From 67-14 sp020438345 (lineage in GTDB: Bacteria > Actinomycetota > Thermoleophilia > Solirubrobacterales > 70-9), in contig CALMSY010000011.1 of NCBI GenBank assembly GCA_937872475.1, forward strand, positions 78,520-142,519: 64,000 nt of DNA, read 5' to 3'. This document shows, in pieces, positions 50,461-59,642 of this stretch. Position 1 is the first letter of the stretch. The number at the start of each line of letters is the position of its first letter. The translations under genes and the position numbers were made by a program. Below the pieces are notes generated by a model, which saw only the letters and a list, made by a program, of their open reading frames with translations, searched no databases and was not told the origin of the DNA.

Positions 50461-52470
50461 CTACTTCGCCTGCCAGTTCGCCTTTCGCTTTCCGAGGAAG
50501 GCCGAAATGCCTTCCTTGCCGTCTTCGCTGAAGAAGACTTTGGCGAAACCAGCCTTCTCGGCCTCGATTCCGGCGTCGGCATCACCGCCGCGGAAAGAGA
50601 CCTGCTTGACCTGCTCGATAGCCAGAGGAGCCTGGCCCGCGAGACGCTTCGCCCAATTGACGGCGACGTCGAACAGTTCCTGATCCGGCACAACTTCACT
50701 CACCAGTCCGGACTCCAGGGCATCAAGCGACGAGATGGGGTCACCAATGGTGTTCATCTCCAGGGCTTTGCCCCAGCCAACGAGGCGCGGCAGGCGCTGA
50801 GTTCCACCGAAGCCCGGAATGATGCCCAGCTTGATCTCCGGCTGGCCAAAGACCGCGGATTCAGCCGCAACACGGAAATCGCAGGCCATTGCCAGCTCGC
50901 AGCCGCCGCCGAAAGCAAGCGAGTTGACGGCGGCAATGGTGGCGACCCGGCCTTCACCGAAGCTCTTCAGCAGGTCGTGACCGTTCTGGATCAATGCGGC
51001 ACCACCTTCGGTGTCCATCTTGGTGAATGCCTTGATGTCAGCTCCGGCCGAGTAGACGATCGGACCGATCGAAGAAGCGATGACCATCGCACCGATATCC
51101 GGATTGGCGGTGACCTTCTCCCAGACGGTGCCGAGGTCTTCGATGACCTGGGGTGAAATCGCGTTCATCGGCGGGTTTGCCAGCCAGGCGATCGCGACAT
51201 CGCCGCGTGTCTCCAGCTTGACCTTTTCGGGCTGATCACCCTCGTCCGGCTGAGGGTAAGGGTAAAAGCCTTGTCCGTTCTTCAGACCGAGACGGCCCTG
51301 AGCGACCAGGCGCTTGAGCGTGACAGGTACCGGGAAGCGGTCGTCGCCGTACTTCTCGTTGAGCTTCTCGATCCGTTCCAGCGAAACGTCCAGCCCCTCG
51401 AGGTCGGCCTTCCAGAACGGCGGGAAGAGACCCTTCATCGGGTTCAAACCGGCACCGTTCATCATGCCCCAGTCAATGTCGCGGACGCTGCAGGCTCCTT
51501 CTTCGAGGATCAGGCAGGCCTCGACCAGCGACTTGGCGAGGAAGAGTTCGGTCAACTCCGCGGCATCGGCGTCGGCGTCACCGGGTACGTTCGGCTGACC
51601 GTCCTTGTACATGCCTTCGCCGCCGGTCTTGGCACCGAGTTTGCCGTCGGCAACCAGCTGCTTCATGCCCTGGTGGACGTAGAAGCGGTCACCATATGAC
51701 TCGTTGAGATGCTCGGCGACGTGGTAGACCGTGTCGAGTCCGAGGACGTCGATCAGGATGAACGGTCCCATCGGGGAGACATTCGCAGCGCCAACGCCTT
51801 CGTCGATCTTTGCGATCGAGAGTCCGCGTTCCTCCTGGGCACGCCAGATCTCCCCGACGGCCGAGTTGAGGATGCGGTTGACGACGAAGCCGGGAATCTC
51901 ACCACATGTAATCGGCGACTTGCCAATCGCCTGTGCGAAATTCGAGGAGGTCTGGGCAGTCTCCGGAGAGGTGTCGTCACCCATGATCACCTCGACCAGC
52001 GGCATCACCGATGCCGGGTAGAAGAAGTGGAAACCGACAACCTTGTCGGGCCGCAGCGTGGCCTCGCCTATCTCGGAGATCGAGAGGGCCGAGGTGTTTG
52101 AGGAAAGAATCGCATGACCGGGCGTGACCGCATCAAGCTCGGCGAATACAGCCTGCTTGATAGCCATCTTCTCCGGCACGGCTTCGATCACGAAGTCGAC
52201 ATCGCGGAACTCGTCGTAAGTGACGGTGCCGGTCACATTGCCGAGCACCTCGGCAAGGCGGGCGTCCGCCTGCTCCTGGGTGATCTTTTCCTTCTTGACC
52301 TTGCTGGCGAGCTGGCCAGTGGTTACGTTTCTGACTTCCTCGATTGCGTGGTCGACAAACTTCTGGTCGACGTCCTTGATCACGACCGGGATGTCAGCTG
52401 CGGCGATCGCCTGGGCGATCTGACCGCCCATGGTGCCGCCGCCGACGACGGCTGCCTTGTGTACGAACAT
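50461..52470 (-). CDS. 3-hydroxyacyl-CoA dehydrogenase / enoyl-CoA hydratase fusion in reversed order
   Basis: Bifunctional beta-oxidation-type enzyme of 669 residues. The N-terminal two thirds is the dehydrogenase: NAD site VVGGGTMGGQIAQAI, SSNTSALSISEI, GFHFFYPASVMPLVEV and IPGFVVNRIL, then two C-terminal helical domains. From about residue 415 a complete crotonase domain follows with GGGCELAMACD and GQPEIKLGIIPGFGGTQRL, carrying both catalytic glutamates. This order is the opposite of FadB/FadJ and is known from archaeal crotonyl-CoA hydratase/3-hydroxybutyryl-CoA dehydrogenases. GGAGG lies 13 nt before the ATG. Confidence 0.92.
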   Translation of the reverse strand: MFVHKAAVVGGGTMGGQIAQAIAAADIPVVIKDVDQKFVDHAIEEVRNVTTGQLASKVKKEKITQEQADARLAEVLGNVTGTVTYDEFRDVDFVIEAVPEKMAIKQAVFAELDAVTPGHAILSSNTSALSISEIGEATLRPDKVVGFHFFYPASVMPLVEVIMGDDTSPETAQTSSNFAQAIGKSPITCGEIPGFVVNRILNSAVGEIWRAQEERGLSIAKIDEGVGAANVSPMGPFILIDVLGLDTVYHVAEHLNESYGDRFYVHQGMKQLVADGKLGAKTGGEGMYKDGQPNVPGDADADAAELTELFLAKSLVEACLILEEGACSVRDIDWGMMNGAGLNPMKGLFPPFWKADLEGLDVSLERIEKLNEKYGDDRFPVPVTLKRLVAQGRLGLKNGQGFYPYPQPDEGDQPEKVKLETRGDVAIAWLANPPMNAISPQVIEDLGTVWEKVTANPDIGAMVIASSIGPIVYSAGADIKAFTKMDTEGGAALIQNGHDLLKSFGEGRVATIAAVNSLAFGGGCELAMACDFRVAAESAVFGQPEIKLGIIPGFGGTQRLPRLVGWGKALEMNTIGDPISSLDALESGLVSEVVPDQELFDVAVNWAKRLAGQAPLAIEQVKQVSFRGGDADAGIEAEKAGFAKVFFSEDGKEGISAFLGKRKANWQAK

Positions 52471-52712
52471 GAGGTTTCTTGGTCCTCCGGGGCGTTGAGT
52501 TGAGAGCCTTGCGGGCGGCTCGCCCGCAGTGGATGCGAGAAGTTGACTCGCGGGTCAACAAGGGTATCGGGAACCGGCCTGCTACCGTGTTTAGCGGTCG
52601 CAGTCCCGAACGGACGCGATCGAGGTTCAGTTCCTTCCTGTTTTCGTCCGGTTCACCGGCGTCTTGGGGTTACCGGATCTCCCCTTTCATTTTTTACAGG
52701 AAGCAGAACAGC

Positions 52713-54041
52713 ATGACCAAGCAGTCTTTTGCCGATCTCGGCGTGTCTAAAGCCGTGGTCGATTCCCTCCGCGAACGCGGAATCGAAGCACCATTCCCGA
52801 TCCAGCGCCAGGTCATCGAGGACATCCTCGATGGCGACGACGTCCTGGTCCAGTCTCCGACCGGTTCCGGCAAGACCCTTGCCTTCGGAGTGCCTCTGGC
52901 TGACCTGATCGCCGCCGATTCACGTCGCCCCGCGGCCCTGATCCTCGCTCCCACCCGGGAACTCGCCAGCCAGATCGTCGACGAAATGGAGGGCATCTGC
53001 CATGCGCGGGCGCTTTCGATCGCCGCCGTCTACGGCGGCGTCGGCCTCCAGCAGCAAGCCAGACGCGCAGCCAAGGCCCACATCATCGTCGCCTGTCCCG
53101 GCCGGCTCGAAGATCAGCTTCAGCGCCGCGCCTTCTCACTTGAGCACGTCAGATACCTCGTTCTTGACGAGGCGGACCGCATGCTCGACATGGGCTTCAA
53201 GCCAGCGGTTGACCGGATCGTGAAGCAAGTTGATTCGTCACGCCAGACCCTTTTCTTCTCGGCGACTCTCGAGGGTGCGGCCGGCAAACTGGCAGCTGCC
53301 TACACGATCGATCCGAAAACTCACGTGAACAGGAATTCCGAGGAGAAGCAGGGAAAGATCAACCACCGGTTTGTCCATGTTTCCCATGAAGCCAAGCTCG
53401 AGACCCTGGTCGGCGAACTTGAGCAGGACGGGCGCGGACGAACCCTCGTTTTCGTGAGAACCAAGCATGGGGCCGATCGTCTGGTCAAGAAGCTCGGCAA
53501 GCGGACAAAGCAGGTCCGGGCAGTAGCCATGCATGGCAACAAGTCCCAGAACCAGCGTCAACGGGCCTTGGCCGATTTCGAGGATGGCAAGGTAGACACT
53601 CTCGTCGCCACCGATGTCGCCGCCCGGGGAATCGATGTCGCGGATGTCACCCATGTGATCAATTTCGACATGCCGGAAGACCAGGACACCTTCGTCCACC
53701 GGGTCGGCCGCACCGGCCGTGCGGGCGCCGATGGGAACGGAGTCAGCTTCGTCCAGGCCGATCAGGCCCGGGAGATGGGCAAGATCGCCAAATCACTCGG
53801 ACTCCACCGCGAATGGGAAGCAAGTGGCGGACCTGTTTCGATCCATGCGGAAAGCCACCCGAAGCAGCGTTCAAGGACCAGCAGCCGGCCCAAAGGAAAG
53901 GGCGGCAACAGATCACGGAACGGCAGCGGCAACCGGAGCGGCAGCTCAGGGGGCTACGGCGGCAAGAGCAGCGGCGGCAAGAGTGGCGGCGGCAAGAGCA
54001 AGCGCCGGCAGAACCGTTCACGCGGGCGTGCCCAGAGCTAG
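52713..54041 (+). CDS. DEAD-box RNA helicase (RhlE-like)
   Basis: ATP-dependent RNA helicase of 442 residues. Motifs Q (FPIQRQV), I (SPTGSGKT), Ia (PTRELA), II (DEAD), III (SAT), IV-VI (ATDVAARGIDV, HRVGRTGRAG) are intact. A Gly/Ser/Lys/Arg-rich tail of about 80 residues, with repeats of SGGKSGGGKS type, probably binds RNA. The ATG at 52713 with AGGAAG upstream is the RhlE-type start; a 78-codon extension is not conserved. It directly precedes cspA, so a cold or RNA-structure response role is plausible. The 242 bp upstream shows nothing firm. Confidence 0.95.
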   Translation: MTKQSFADLGVSKAVVDSLRERGIEAPFPIQRQVIEDILDGDDVLVQSPTGSGKTLAFGVPLADLIAADSRRPAALILAPTRELASQIVDEMEGICHARALSIAAVYGGVGLQQQARRAAKAHIIVACPGRLEDQLQRRAFSLEHVRYLVLDEADRMLDMGFKPAVDRIVKQVDSSRQTLFFSATLEGAAGKLAAAYTIDPKTHVNRNSEEKQGKINHRFVHVSHEAKLETLVGELEQDGRGRTLVFVRTKHGADRLVKKLGKRTKQVRAVAMHGNKSQNQRQRALADFEDGKVDTLVATDVAARGIDVADVTHVINFDMPEDQDTFVHRVGRTGRAGADGNGVSFVQADQAREMGKIAKSLGLHREWEASGGPVSIHAESHPKQRSRTSSRPKGKGGNRSRNGSGNRSGSSGGYGGKSSGGKSGGGKSKRRQNRSRGRAQS

Positions 54042-54071
54042 CTGAACCTTGTAACAAAACAAGCGAGATCG

Positions 54072-54122
54072 AGCAGATACTGCTACGGTCCCGAAACAGG
54101 GTCGGGGATGTAAAGCCCCGAC
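54072..54122 (+). promoter_or_regulatory. cspA leader elements: AGCAG-ATA-CTGCT palindrome and a 7-bp hairpin
   Basis: The 158-bp gap before cspA contains a perfect 13-bp palindrome (54072-54084) and GTCGGGG/CCCCGAC (54101-54107 with 54116-54122, 8-nt loop). Long structured leaders are usual for cold-shock genes. Confidence 0.4.
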
Positions 54123-54199
54123 AAAGTCGTGTGTAGCGCTCGCAGTCGTTGCTTTACCAGCATCCTCCGCGTTTCGCAGCACCAATGTTGGAGGACTAA

Positions 54200-54403
54200 A
54201 TGCCTACAGGCACAGTCAAATGGTTCAGTGACGAAAAGGGCTTCGGCTTCATTACGCCGGACGACGGTTCTAAGGACGTTTTCGTTCACCACACCGCCAT
54301 CCAGTCTGATGGCTTCCGCACCCTCGCCGAGGGAGCCAAGGTGAGCTACGAAGCAGAAGACGGACCCAAGGGTCCGGCAGCCGCTTCGGTCGAGCCCATC
54401 TAG
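54200..54403 (+). CDS. cspA: Cold-shock protein, CspA family (copy 1)
   Basis: Single-strand nucleic-acid-binding OB-fold protein of 67 residues that keeps RNA unfolded. RNP1 is KGFGFIT and RNP2 is VFVHHTAI; the rest is standard. GGAGG lies 7 nt before the ATG. It differs from the copy at 61033 at only four residues, near the middle and C-terminus. Confidence 0.97.
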   Translation: MPTGTVKWFSDEKGFGFITPDDGSKDVFVHHTAIQSDGFRTLAEGAKVSYEAEDGPKGPAAASVEPI

Positions 54404-54449
54404 GCCCGATCCACCCGGGGCCTCCGGCTCCACCCAGGCAACGCGAGCG

Positions 54450-54469
54450 CGCCCGCCAACCGGCGGGCG
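54450..54469 (+). terminator. Terminator of cspA copy 1
   Basis: An 8-bp stem, CGCCCGCC/GGCGGGCG with loop AACC, followed by TTTCGCTTT, 46 nt past the stop. Confidence 0.75.
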
Positions 54470-54593
54470 TTTCGCTTTAAAGGTCCGACCGGTCACCTTC
54501 GGGACATGCCGGCAGACAACGCCTTCACCCCAGGTTCACTTGACCGTCCGGGGGAACCGGCATGCTGGCGATCGTTGATGGTTTTACAGGGAG

Positions 54594-55676
54594 ATGAAGG
54601 GAAAACCGAATCCATCTGGAAGATGGACGGTTAGAGAGCCAGAGGGTGAATTGAACACGCGCTTCCACGTCCCGACCAAGGTTTTTGGCAGTCGCCGCAG
54701 CCGCGACGACCGGCCCGAAGGCGACGCCGTAAACAGCCCCCCCACGCCCTCGCAGCCGGCAGCACTCCTCGGCAGCGACCCGATCCTGGTCGATCCGATG
54801 CTGAATGACAGCCCGGGAAAGTCGAGTTCCTACCTGATCCCCGGCACCCGCGTCGCTCTTGTCGACCCGGGTCCGGCCAATGCCGCCCCGAAGGTGCTCG
54901 AAGCCCTCAAGGCCAGAGGGATCCGGGTGGATCTCATTCTTCTGAGCCACATCCACCCCAACGCCGCCGCCGGTGCCGGTGTGATTGCCCGGCAATACCC
55001 AAAGGCGGAGATCGCCGCACCAGCCGGCGTCACCGGGTTGCTGGCTGACCCCACCGAGCTAGTTTCAGACCTGAAGAAACTCCACGGCGAAGAGGTATGT
55101 TCCATCTTCGGTATGCCCACTCCGATCCCTGGCGACCGCATCCGGGCACTTGCCGACGGCGACCGCATCGACCTCGGCGACAGGGTGATCGAAGTGATTT
55201 CCACACCGGGCCACACTGCCGACCACATGGCTTTTCTGGATCCCGCAACCTCTTCACTCTTCTGCGGGGATGCTCTGGGCGTCCAGCTTCCGGGCAGCCG
55301 GGTTGTTCGTCCCTCCACCCCGCCCTGGGATTTTTCTTTTGAAGATTCACTGAATTCGATTGACCGGCTTTCCGAAGTCGAGGCATCAAACGTCTATCTC
55401 GATCATTTCGGAGCGGCCCGGCCCGGCCCGGAAGAGATCTTCGACCGATCGGCTGATTCGCTTGAGAACTGGCATGAGTCGTTCCTGAAGAAGCAGGCCC
55501 AGACCGACAGCGAAGAGGACCTTTCGCGCCAATTCAACGCCTGCCTGGAAGCAAGCCTTGAACCGATCGCTCCAGCTGTCCGCCGGGACCTGGAAGCGGT
55601 AAGTCCCGCTTGGCTGAACCTTCGTGGCCTCCGCATCGCCCAGTCACAGGCCAGCGGACTTTCAGACGCGGCCTGA
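54594..55676 (+). CDS. MBL-fold hydrolase-like protein with a degenerate metal site
   Basis: Metallo-beta-lactamase-fold protein of up to 360 residues. The core motif reads LLSHIHPNAAAG: His119 and His121 are kept but Asp123 and His124 of HxHxDH are Asn and Ala. The downstream TPGHTADHM, FCGDALG and YLDHFGA ligands are present, so one metal site is broken. A C-terminal helical region of about 100 residues follows. The start is uncertain: ATG 54594 has poor spacing, TTG 54651 has AGAGGG 4 nt upstream. Function unknown. Confidence 0.8.
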   Translation: MKGKPNPSGRWTVREPEGELNTRFHVPTKVFGSRRSRDDRPEGDAVNSPPTPSQPAALLGSDPILVDPMLNDSPGKSSSYLIPGTRVALVDPGPANAAPKVLEALKARGIRVDLILLSHIHPNAAAGAGVIARQYPKAEIAAPAGVTGLLADPTELVSDLKKLHGEEVCSIFGMPTPIPGDRIRALADGDRIDLGDRVIEVISTPGHTADHMAFLDPATSSLFCGDALGVQLPGSRVVRPSTPPWDFSFEDSLNSIDRLSEVEASNVYLDHFGAARPGPEEIFDRSADSLENWHESFLKKQAQTDSEEDLSRQFNACLEASLEPIAPAVRRDLEAVSPAWLNLRGLRIAQSQASGLSDAA

Positions 55677-55809
55677 CCTTTCAGCCAGAATGGCGGTCCG
55701 GAACCGTCATGGATCTCGTGACTGCCGTCTTGCCAGAGTCCGGATTCCGGATGGAGCTTGACGCGCCGGTGCAAAATGGTCCCGGACCCACAATGGATGC
55801 CGATTAATC

Positions 55810-56958
55810 TTGCCTCACGACCAGTACAACCTCACTGAGATTCCGCTCGGCCGCCTCCGACGGCGACGCTCCGCGAAATGGACCACTTTCCCCGATGATG
55901 TCCTGCCGGCTTTCGTGGCAGAAATGGATTTCCCGCTGGCTAGGCCGGTGAAGGATGCGCTGGTTGAAGCGGTTGAACTCGATGACACGGGCTATGCCAA
56001 CCCGGCAGCCTCCCACCTCGCCGACTCCTTCGCCGGTTTCGCCGCCCGCCGCTTTGGCTGGGAGGTCGACCCCGGACAGGTCACGGCCACCAGTGACGTG
56101 GTCGGAGGGTTGAGGGCCCTGCTTGATCTGGTCACCGGTCCGCTGGAAGGCGTAGTGGTCACGCCGCCGGTCTACTTCCCCTTCTTCTCGATTGTGCCTG
56201 AGGTCGGAGCCGAGCTGATCGAAGTGCCCGTTGCTCCGGACGGAAAGCTCGACCTCGAAGGGATCGCGGCGAGGTTCCAGGCCGGGGCCCGGGCGATGAT
56301 TCTCTGCAGCCCCCACAATCCGACCGGTGCCGTCCCCTCCCGGAGCGAGCTGGAGCAGCTTGCCGAGATGGCCGCTGAAGCCGATGCCTGGATTCTCGCT
56401 GACGAAATCCACGCCCCGCTGACACTCCCGGGCGTTACCCACACACCCTTCCTTGATGTCTCCGATGCCGCGCGGGAATGCGGGATCTGCGTGACCTCAG
56501 CCTCGAAAACATTCAACATCGCCGGTCTCGGCTGCGCGGTGATCGTTACTGCAAGCCAGCGAGCCGCCCGGATTGTTTCCCGGCTGCCAGCCGGTGCGAC
56601 CCATTGCGGTCATTTCGGGGTGATTGCATCGATCGCCGCTTTCGAACGAGGCGAAGACTGGCTCGATCAGGTGGTGGCAAGGCTGGACGCCAACCGGCAC
56701 CTGCTGAAAGACCTGCTGGATGAGTACCTGCCGGACACCGTCTACCGGCCTCCGCAGGCCGGATACCTTGCCTGGATCGATGCTGGCGAGCTCGGACTGG
56801 GAATTGATCCTTCCGCTCTGATCCTCGAGAAAGCAGGGGTAGCGGTGTCGGGCGGCCCCCGGTTCGGCAGCGGTGGATCGGGGCACTTCCGACTCAATAT
56901 CGGCACCTCACCCGAACTGATCGAATCGGCCGTGCGATCGATCGCCGGAATCGCATGA
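55810..56958 (+). CDS. MalY/PatB-family PLP-dependent aminotransferase or C-S lyase
   Basis: PLP enzyme of 382 residues in the MalY/PatB group, typically cystathionine beta-lyases. The early AEMDFPLARPVKDAL and DDTGYANP match the family; ILCSPHNPTGAVPS and ADEIHAPLTLPG bracket the cofactor site and Lys in TSASKTFNIAGL binds PLP. The TTG start is tentative; the frame closes just upstream at a TAA. It overlaps the next gene by ATGA. Confidence 0.92.
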   Translation: MPHDQYNLTEIPLGRLRRRRSAKWTTFPDDVLPAFVAEMDFPLARPVKDALVEAVELDDTGYANPAASHLADSFAGFAARRFGWEVDPGQVTATSDVVGGLRALLDLVTGPLEGVVVTPPVYFPFFSIVPEVGAELIEVPVAPDGKLDLEGIAARFQAGARAMILCSPHNPTGAVPSRSELEQLAEMAAEADAWILADEIHAPLTLPGVTHTPFLDVSDAARECGICVTSASKTFNIAGLGCAVIVTASQRAARIVSRLPAGATHCGHFGVIASIAAFERGEDWLDQVVARLDANRHLLKDLLDEYLPDTVYRPPQAGYLAWIDAGELGLGIDPSALILEKAGVAVSGGPRFGSGGSGHFRLNIGTSPELIESAVRSIAGIA

Positions 56959-59642
56959 GCCGGGACAATCGAAACCTGCCATCCCGGGAGGTGCTGACTA
57001 CTGACTTGCGCAGGGCACGTTCCGGCAGCCAGGCCACGGAAGTCACCGCCCGCGCCATAGTCGAACAGTTCGGGGCAATAGCCGTCGTCATCTCTGACGC
57101 TGAAGGTCCGCTCGCTGCCCGGCCAATACGCCTCGACCCGCTGACTATCGCCGAGCTCGGCGCAGTCCCCATCGGCGCAACGACCGGCTCCGCCACCGGC
57201 ACCATCGAGGGTGCCAACATCGCCTGCCTGGCCCCGGCTGACCTCCCCGGACTCAGGATCTGCGCGGCCTGGGCGCCAGAGAGCATGGCCCGGACCGATG
57301 ATCTCCAGGCAGCCGCCGATGCCCTCGCAGTCTGGCTCCGCCAGTTCACAAACCCGGTCAACGGCCCGGCCACCAGATCGTTTCGCGGACCGGGACCCTC
57401 ATCCGACGAATACACAAAGGTACGGGCATCTCTGGATGCCCGGGGGTTCGAGGGCCTGATTGATTCGGTGCCCGCGATCCTCTACACCGCCGAGATGGGT
57501 GAATCCGGTGCCTGGCATTTCGTGAGCCCGCAGATCGAGCGTATCCTCGGCTACACGCCAGAGGAATGGATCTCCGATCCATCCAACTGGTACCGGGCGA
57601 TCCATCCCGACGATCGTGAACGTGCGCTGGCATTCGAGGATGAGAGGCTGATCGGGCTTGATCTTCACCCTCCCGCCGAGTATCGGCTGAGGACCCGGGA
57701 CGGCCGCTACGTGTGGATTTACGAGCGCGCCCGGCTTGTCCGGGATGAGAACGGCATCCCTCTCTGGCATGGGGTCATGCAGGACATCTCCGCCCTGAAG
57801 TCAGCGGAGGCCGCGGTCGAGGTCAAGGCCGAGCAGCAGTTGCTGGTCGCGAAGCTTGGCGAAATGGCGATTCGCGGTGAGGACCCGGATTCCCTTATCC
57901 GGTATGCGGCCGATTGGATCGGACGATTCGAGAATGTGCTGGTGGCTTCGATCTGGGAGCAGGAGGACTTCAGGGAACTGCATCTCCGTCACCGATCGGG
58001 GAAACATGGCTGGTCGACCACCTTGCCGTACGACATCAAACGGTACCCCGACAGTCACCTGATCCACGGCGATGTGGTGCTGATTCCTTCCTGGGACGAT
58101 GACCCGCGCCTTGAACGGTTCAGGCACCAATTGCCGGAGTCCGTACGGAGCTCGATGATTGCCCCGATCATGGGAGCGGTCGCCCAATTCGGAATCATCC
58201 TCGTCCATTCATCGAGTGTGAACGCGTTCAACGAACAGGACGGGAACTTCCTTCGGGCTACCGCGAATGTGCTTGGCAACTCGATCGAGAGGAGCCGCAG
58301 CGACCAATCGCTGGAACACAGGCTCAACCACGATCCGCTGACCGACCTTCCCAACCGCCAACTCTTCACAAGGCGCATTGGCGAAGCTATAGACGAAGCC
58401 GGTTCGAAGTCGGGAACAGTTGGTCTGCTCTTCCTCGATATCGATCACTTCAAGCTGATCAATGACGGAATCGGGCATCACGCGGGTGACGAGCTGCTGC
58501 GCGGCATCGCTCCACGGCTTGCCGCCAGCATACGCCGGGGTGACACAGTCGCCCGTTTCGGTGGCGACGAATTCGGCATCGTTCTCGCGTCGATCGAGAC
58601 AGTCGAGGAAGCCCGCGAGATTGCCAACCGGATGCTCGAGAGCCTTTCCGAACCGATACCTGTGGCCGGCACGGAACGCTTCATTACCGCCAGCATCGGT
58701 GTCACCACTTTCCGCCCCGGCCAGGAAGACCCGAAATCACCCGAGGACCTGATCCGGGAGGCGGATGCGGCCATGTACCTGGCCAAGGAATCCGGCCGGG
58801 CCAGAGTTGAGTCGTTCGGAAAGCCGATCCGCGACCGGGTACTCCGGCGCCTCGATGTTGAGCGCCAGCTTCACAACGCAATCGAAAACGATGAGCTGGT
58901 AGTTGCGTATCAGCCAATCATCGACCTGCGGGACGGCAGCCTCGCCTCCTTCGAAGCGCTGGCCCGCTGGCACCATCCGGATGAGGGGATCCTCGAGCCT
59001 GACCGCTTCATCCCGATTGCCGAAGAAAGCGACTTGATCAGCCGGATCGACAGCTGGGTTTTGGCCGAGGCGATGCGCCAGGTCGGAATCTGGTCGAGCG
59101 ATCCCGGCACTGAGCGCCTTCCACGGATTGCCGTCAACGCATCTTCGCGCCAGATCCGGCGCAACGGGCTGGCCACGGACATCGCCGAGTTGCTGGTCAT
59201 TCATGAGTTACAGCCGGAACAGCTGACCATCGAGATCACTGAAAACGTGCTCTTGACAGGAAGCAAGGTGATCGATGACGTACTCACCGAAATCCATGAG
59301 CTCGGGGTACTTGTTGCGCTCGACGATTTCGGGACCGGCTACTCGTCACTGAGCTACCTCAGCGAGTTCCCGCTCGACGTGATCAAGATTGACCGCACCT
59401 TCGTGGAGGGCCTCGGTCGTGGTGACCGGGGTCCGTCAGCGATCGCCGATGCGATCACCCAGATCGGACGGGCGCTTTCCCTGACGGTGGTTGCGGAAGC
59501 GGTCTCTTCGAAAACCCAGCTTCAGATGGTGCGTGATCTCGGCTGTGATCTCGCCCAGGGGTTCCTGATCTCGCCACCGCTCAGCGTGACGGAAGCAACC
59601 GAATATGCCCGCGGTTCAGGCTTCCACGGCACTATCCACTGA
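56955..59642 (+). CDS. PAS-GAF-GGDEF-EAL c-di-GMP signalling protein
   Basis: Cytosolic protein of 895 residues that can make and degrade c-di-GMP. Layout: an N-terminal roadblock- or GAF-like region (1-140), PAS with PAC (165-285), GAF (about 300-450), GGDEF (455-620) with intact GGDEF (536-540) and inhibitory RxxD site (527-530), and EAL (635-885) with EAL at 667-669, IEITEN, DDFGTG and IKIDRTF. In the last EAL motif VVAEAVSS, the second glutamate is serine. No transmembrane segment is seen. Its start overlaps the MalY-like gene. Confidence 0.95.
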   Translation: MSRDNRNLPSREVLTTDLRRARSGSQATEVTARAIVEQFGAIAVVISDAEGPLAARPIRLDPLTIAELGAVPIGATTGSATGTIEGANIACLAPADLPGLRICAAWAPESMARTDDLQAAADALAVWLRQFTNPVNGPATRSFRGPGPSSDEYTKVRASLDARGFEGLIDSVPAILYTAEMGESGAWHFVSPQIERILGYTPEEWISDPSNWYRAIHPDDRERALAFEDERLIGLDLHPPAEYRLRTRDGRYVWIYERARLVRDENGIPLWHGVMQDISALKSAEAAVEVKAEQQLLVAKLGEMAIRGEDPDSLIRYAADWIGRFENVLVASIWEQEDFRELHLRHRSGKHGWSTTLPYDIKRYPDSHLIHGDVVLIPSWDDDPRLERFRHQLPESVRSSMIAPIMGAVAQFGIILVHSSSVNAFNEQDGNFLRATANVLGNSIERSRSDQSLEHRLNHDPLTDLPNRQLFTRRIGEAIDEAGSKSGTVGLLFLDIDHFKLINDGIGHHAGDELLRGIAPRLAASIRRGDTVARFGGDEFGIVLASIETVEEAREIANRMLESLSEPIPVAGTERFITASIGVTTFRPGQEDPKSPEDLIREADAAMYLAKESGRARVESFGKPIRDRVLRRLDVERQLHNAIENDELVVAYQPIIDLRDGSLASFEALARWHHPDEGILEPDRFIPIAEESDLISRIDSWVLAEAMRQVGIWSSDPGTERLPRIAVNASSRQIRRNGLATDIAELLVIHELQPEQLTIEITENVLLTGSKVIDDVLTEIHELGVLVALDDFGTGYSSLSYLSEFPLDVIKIDRTFVEGLGRGDRGPSAIADAITQIGRALSLTVVAEAVSSKTQLQMVRDLGCDLAQGFLISPPLSVTEATEYARGSGFHGTIH

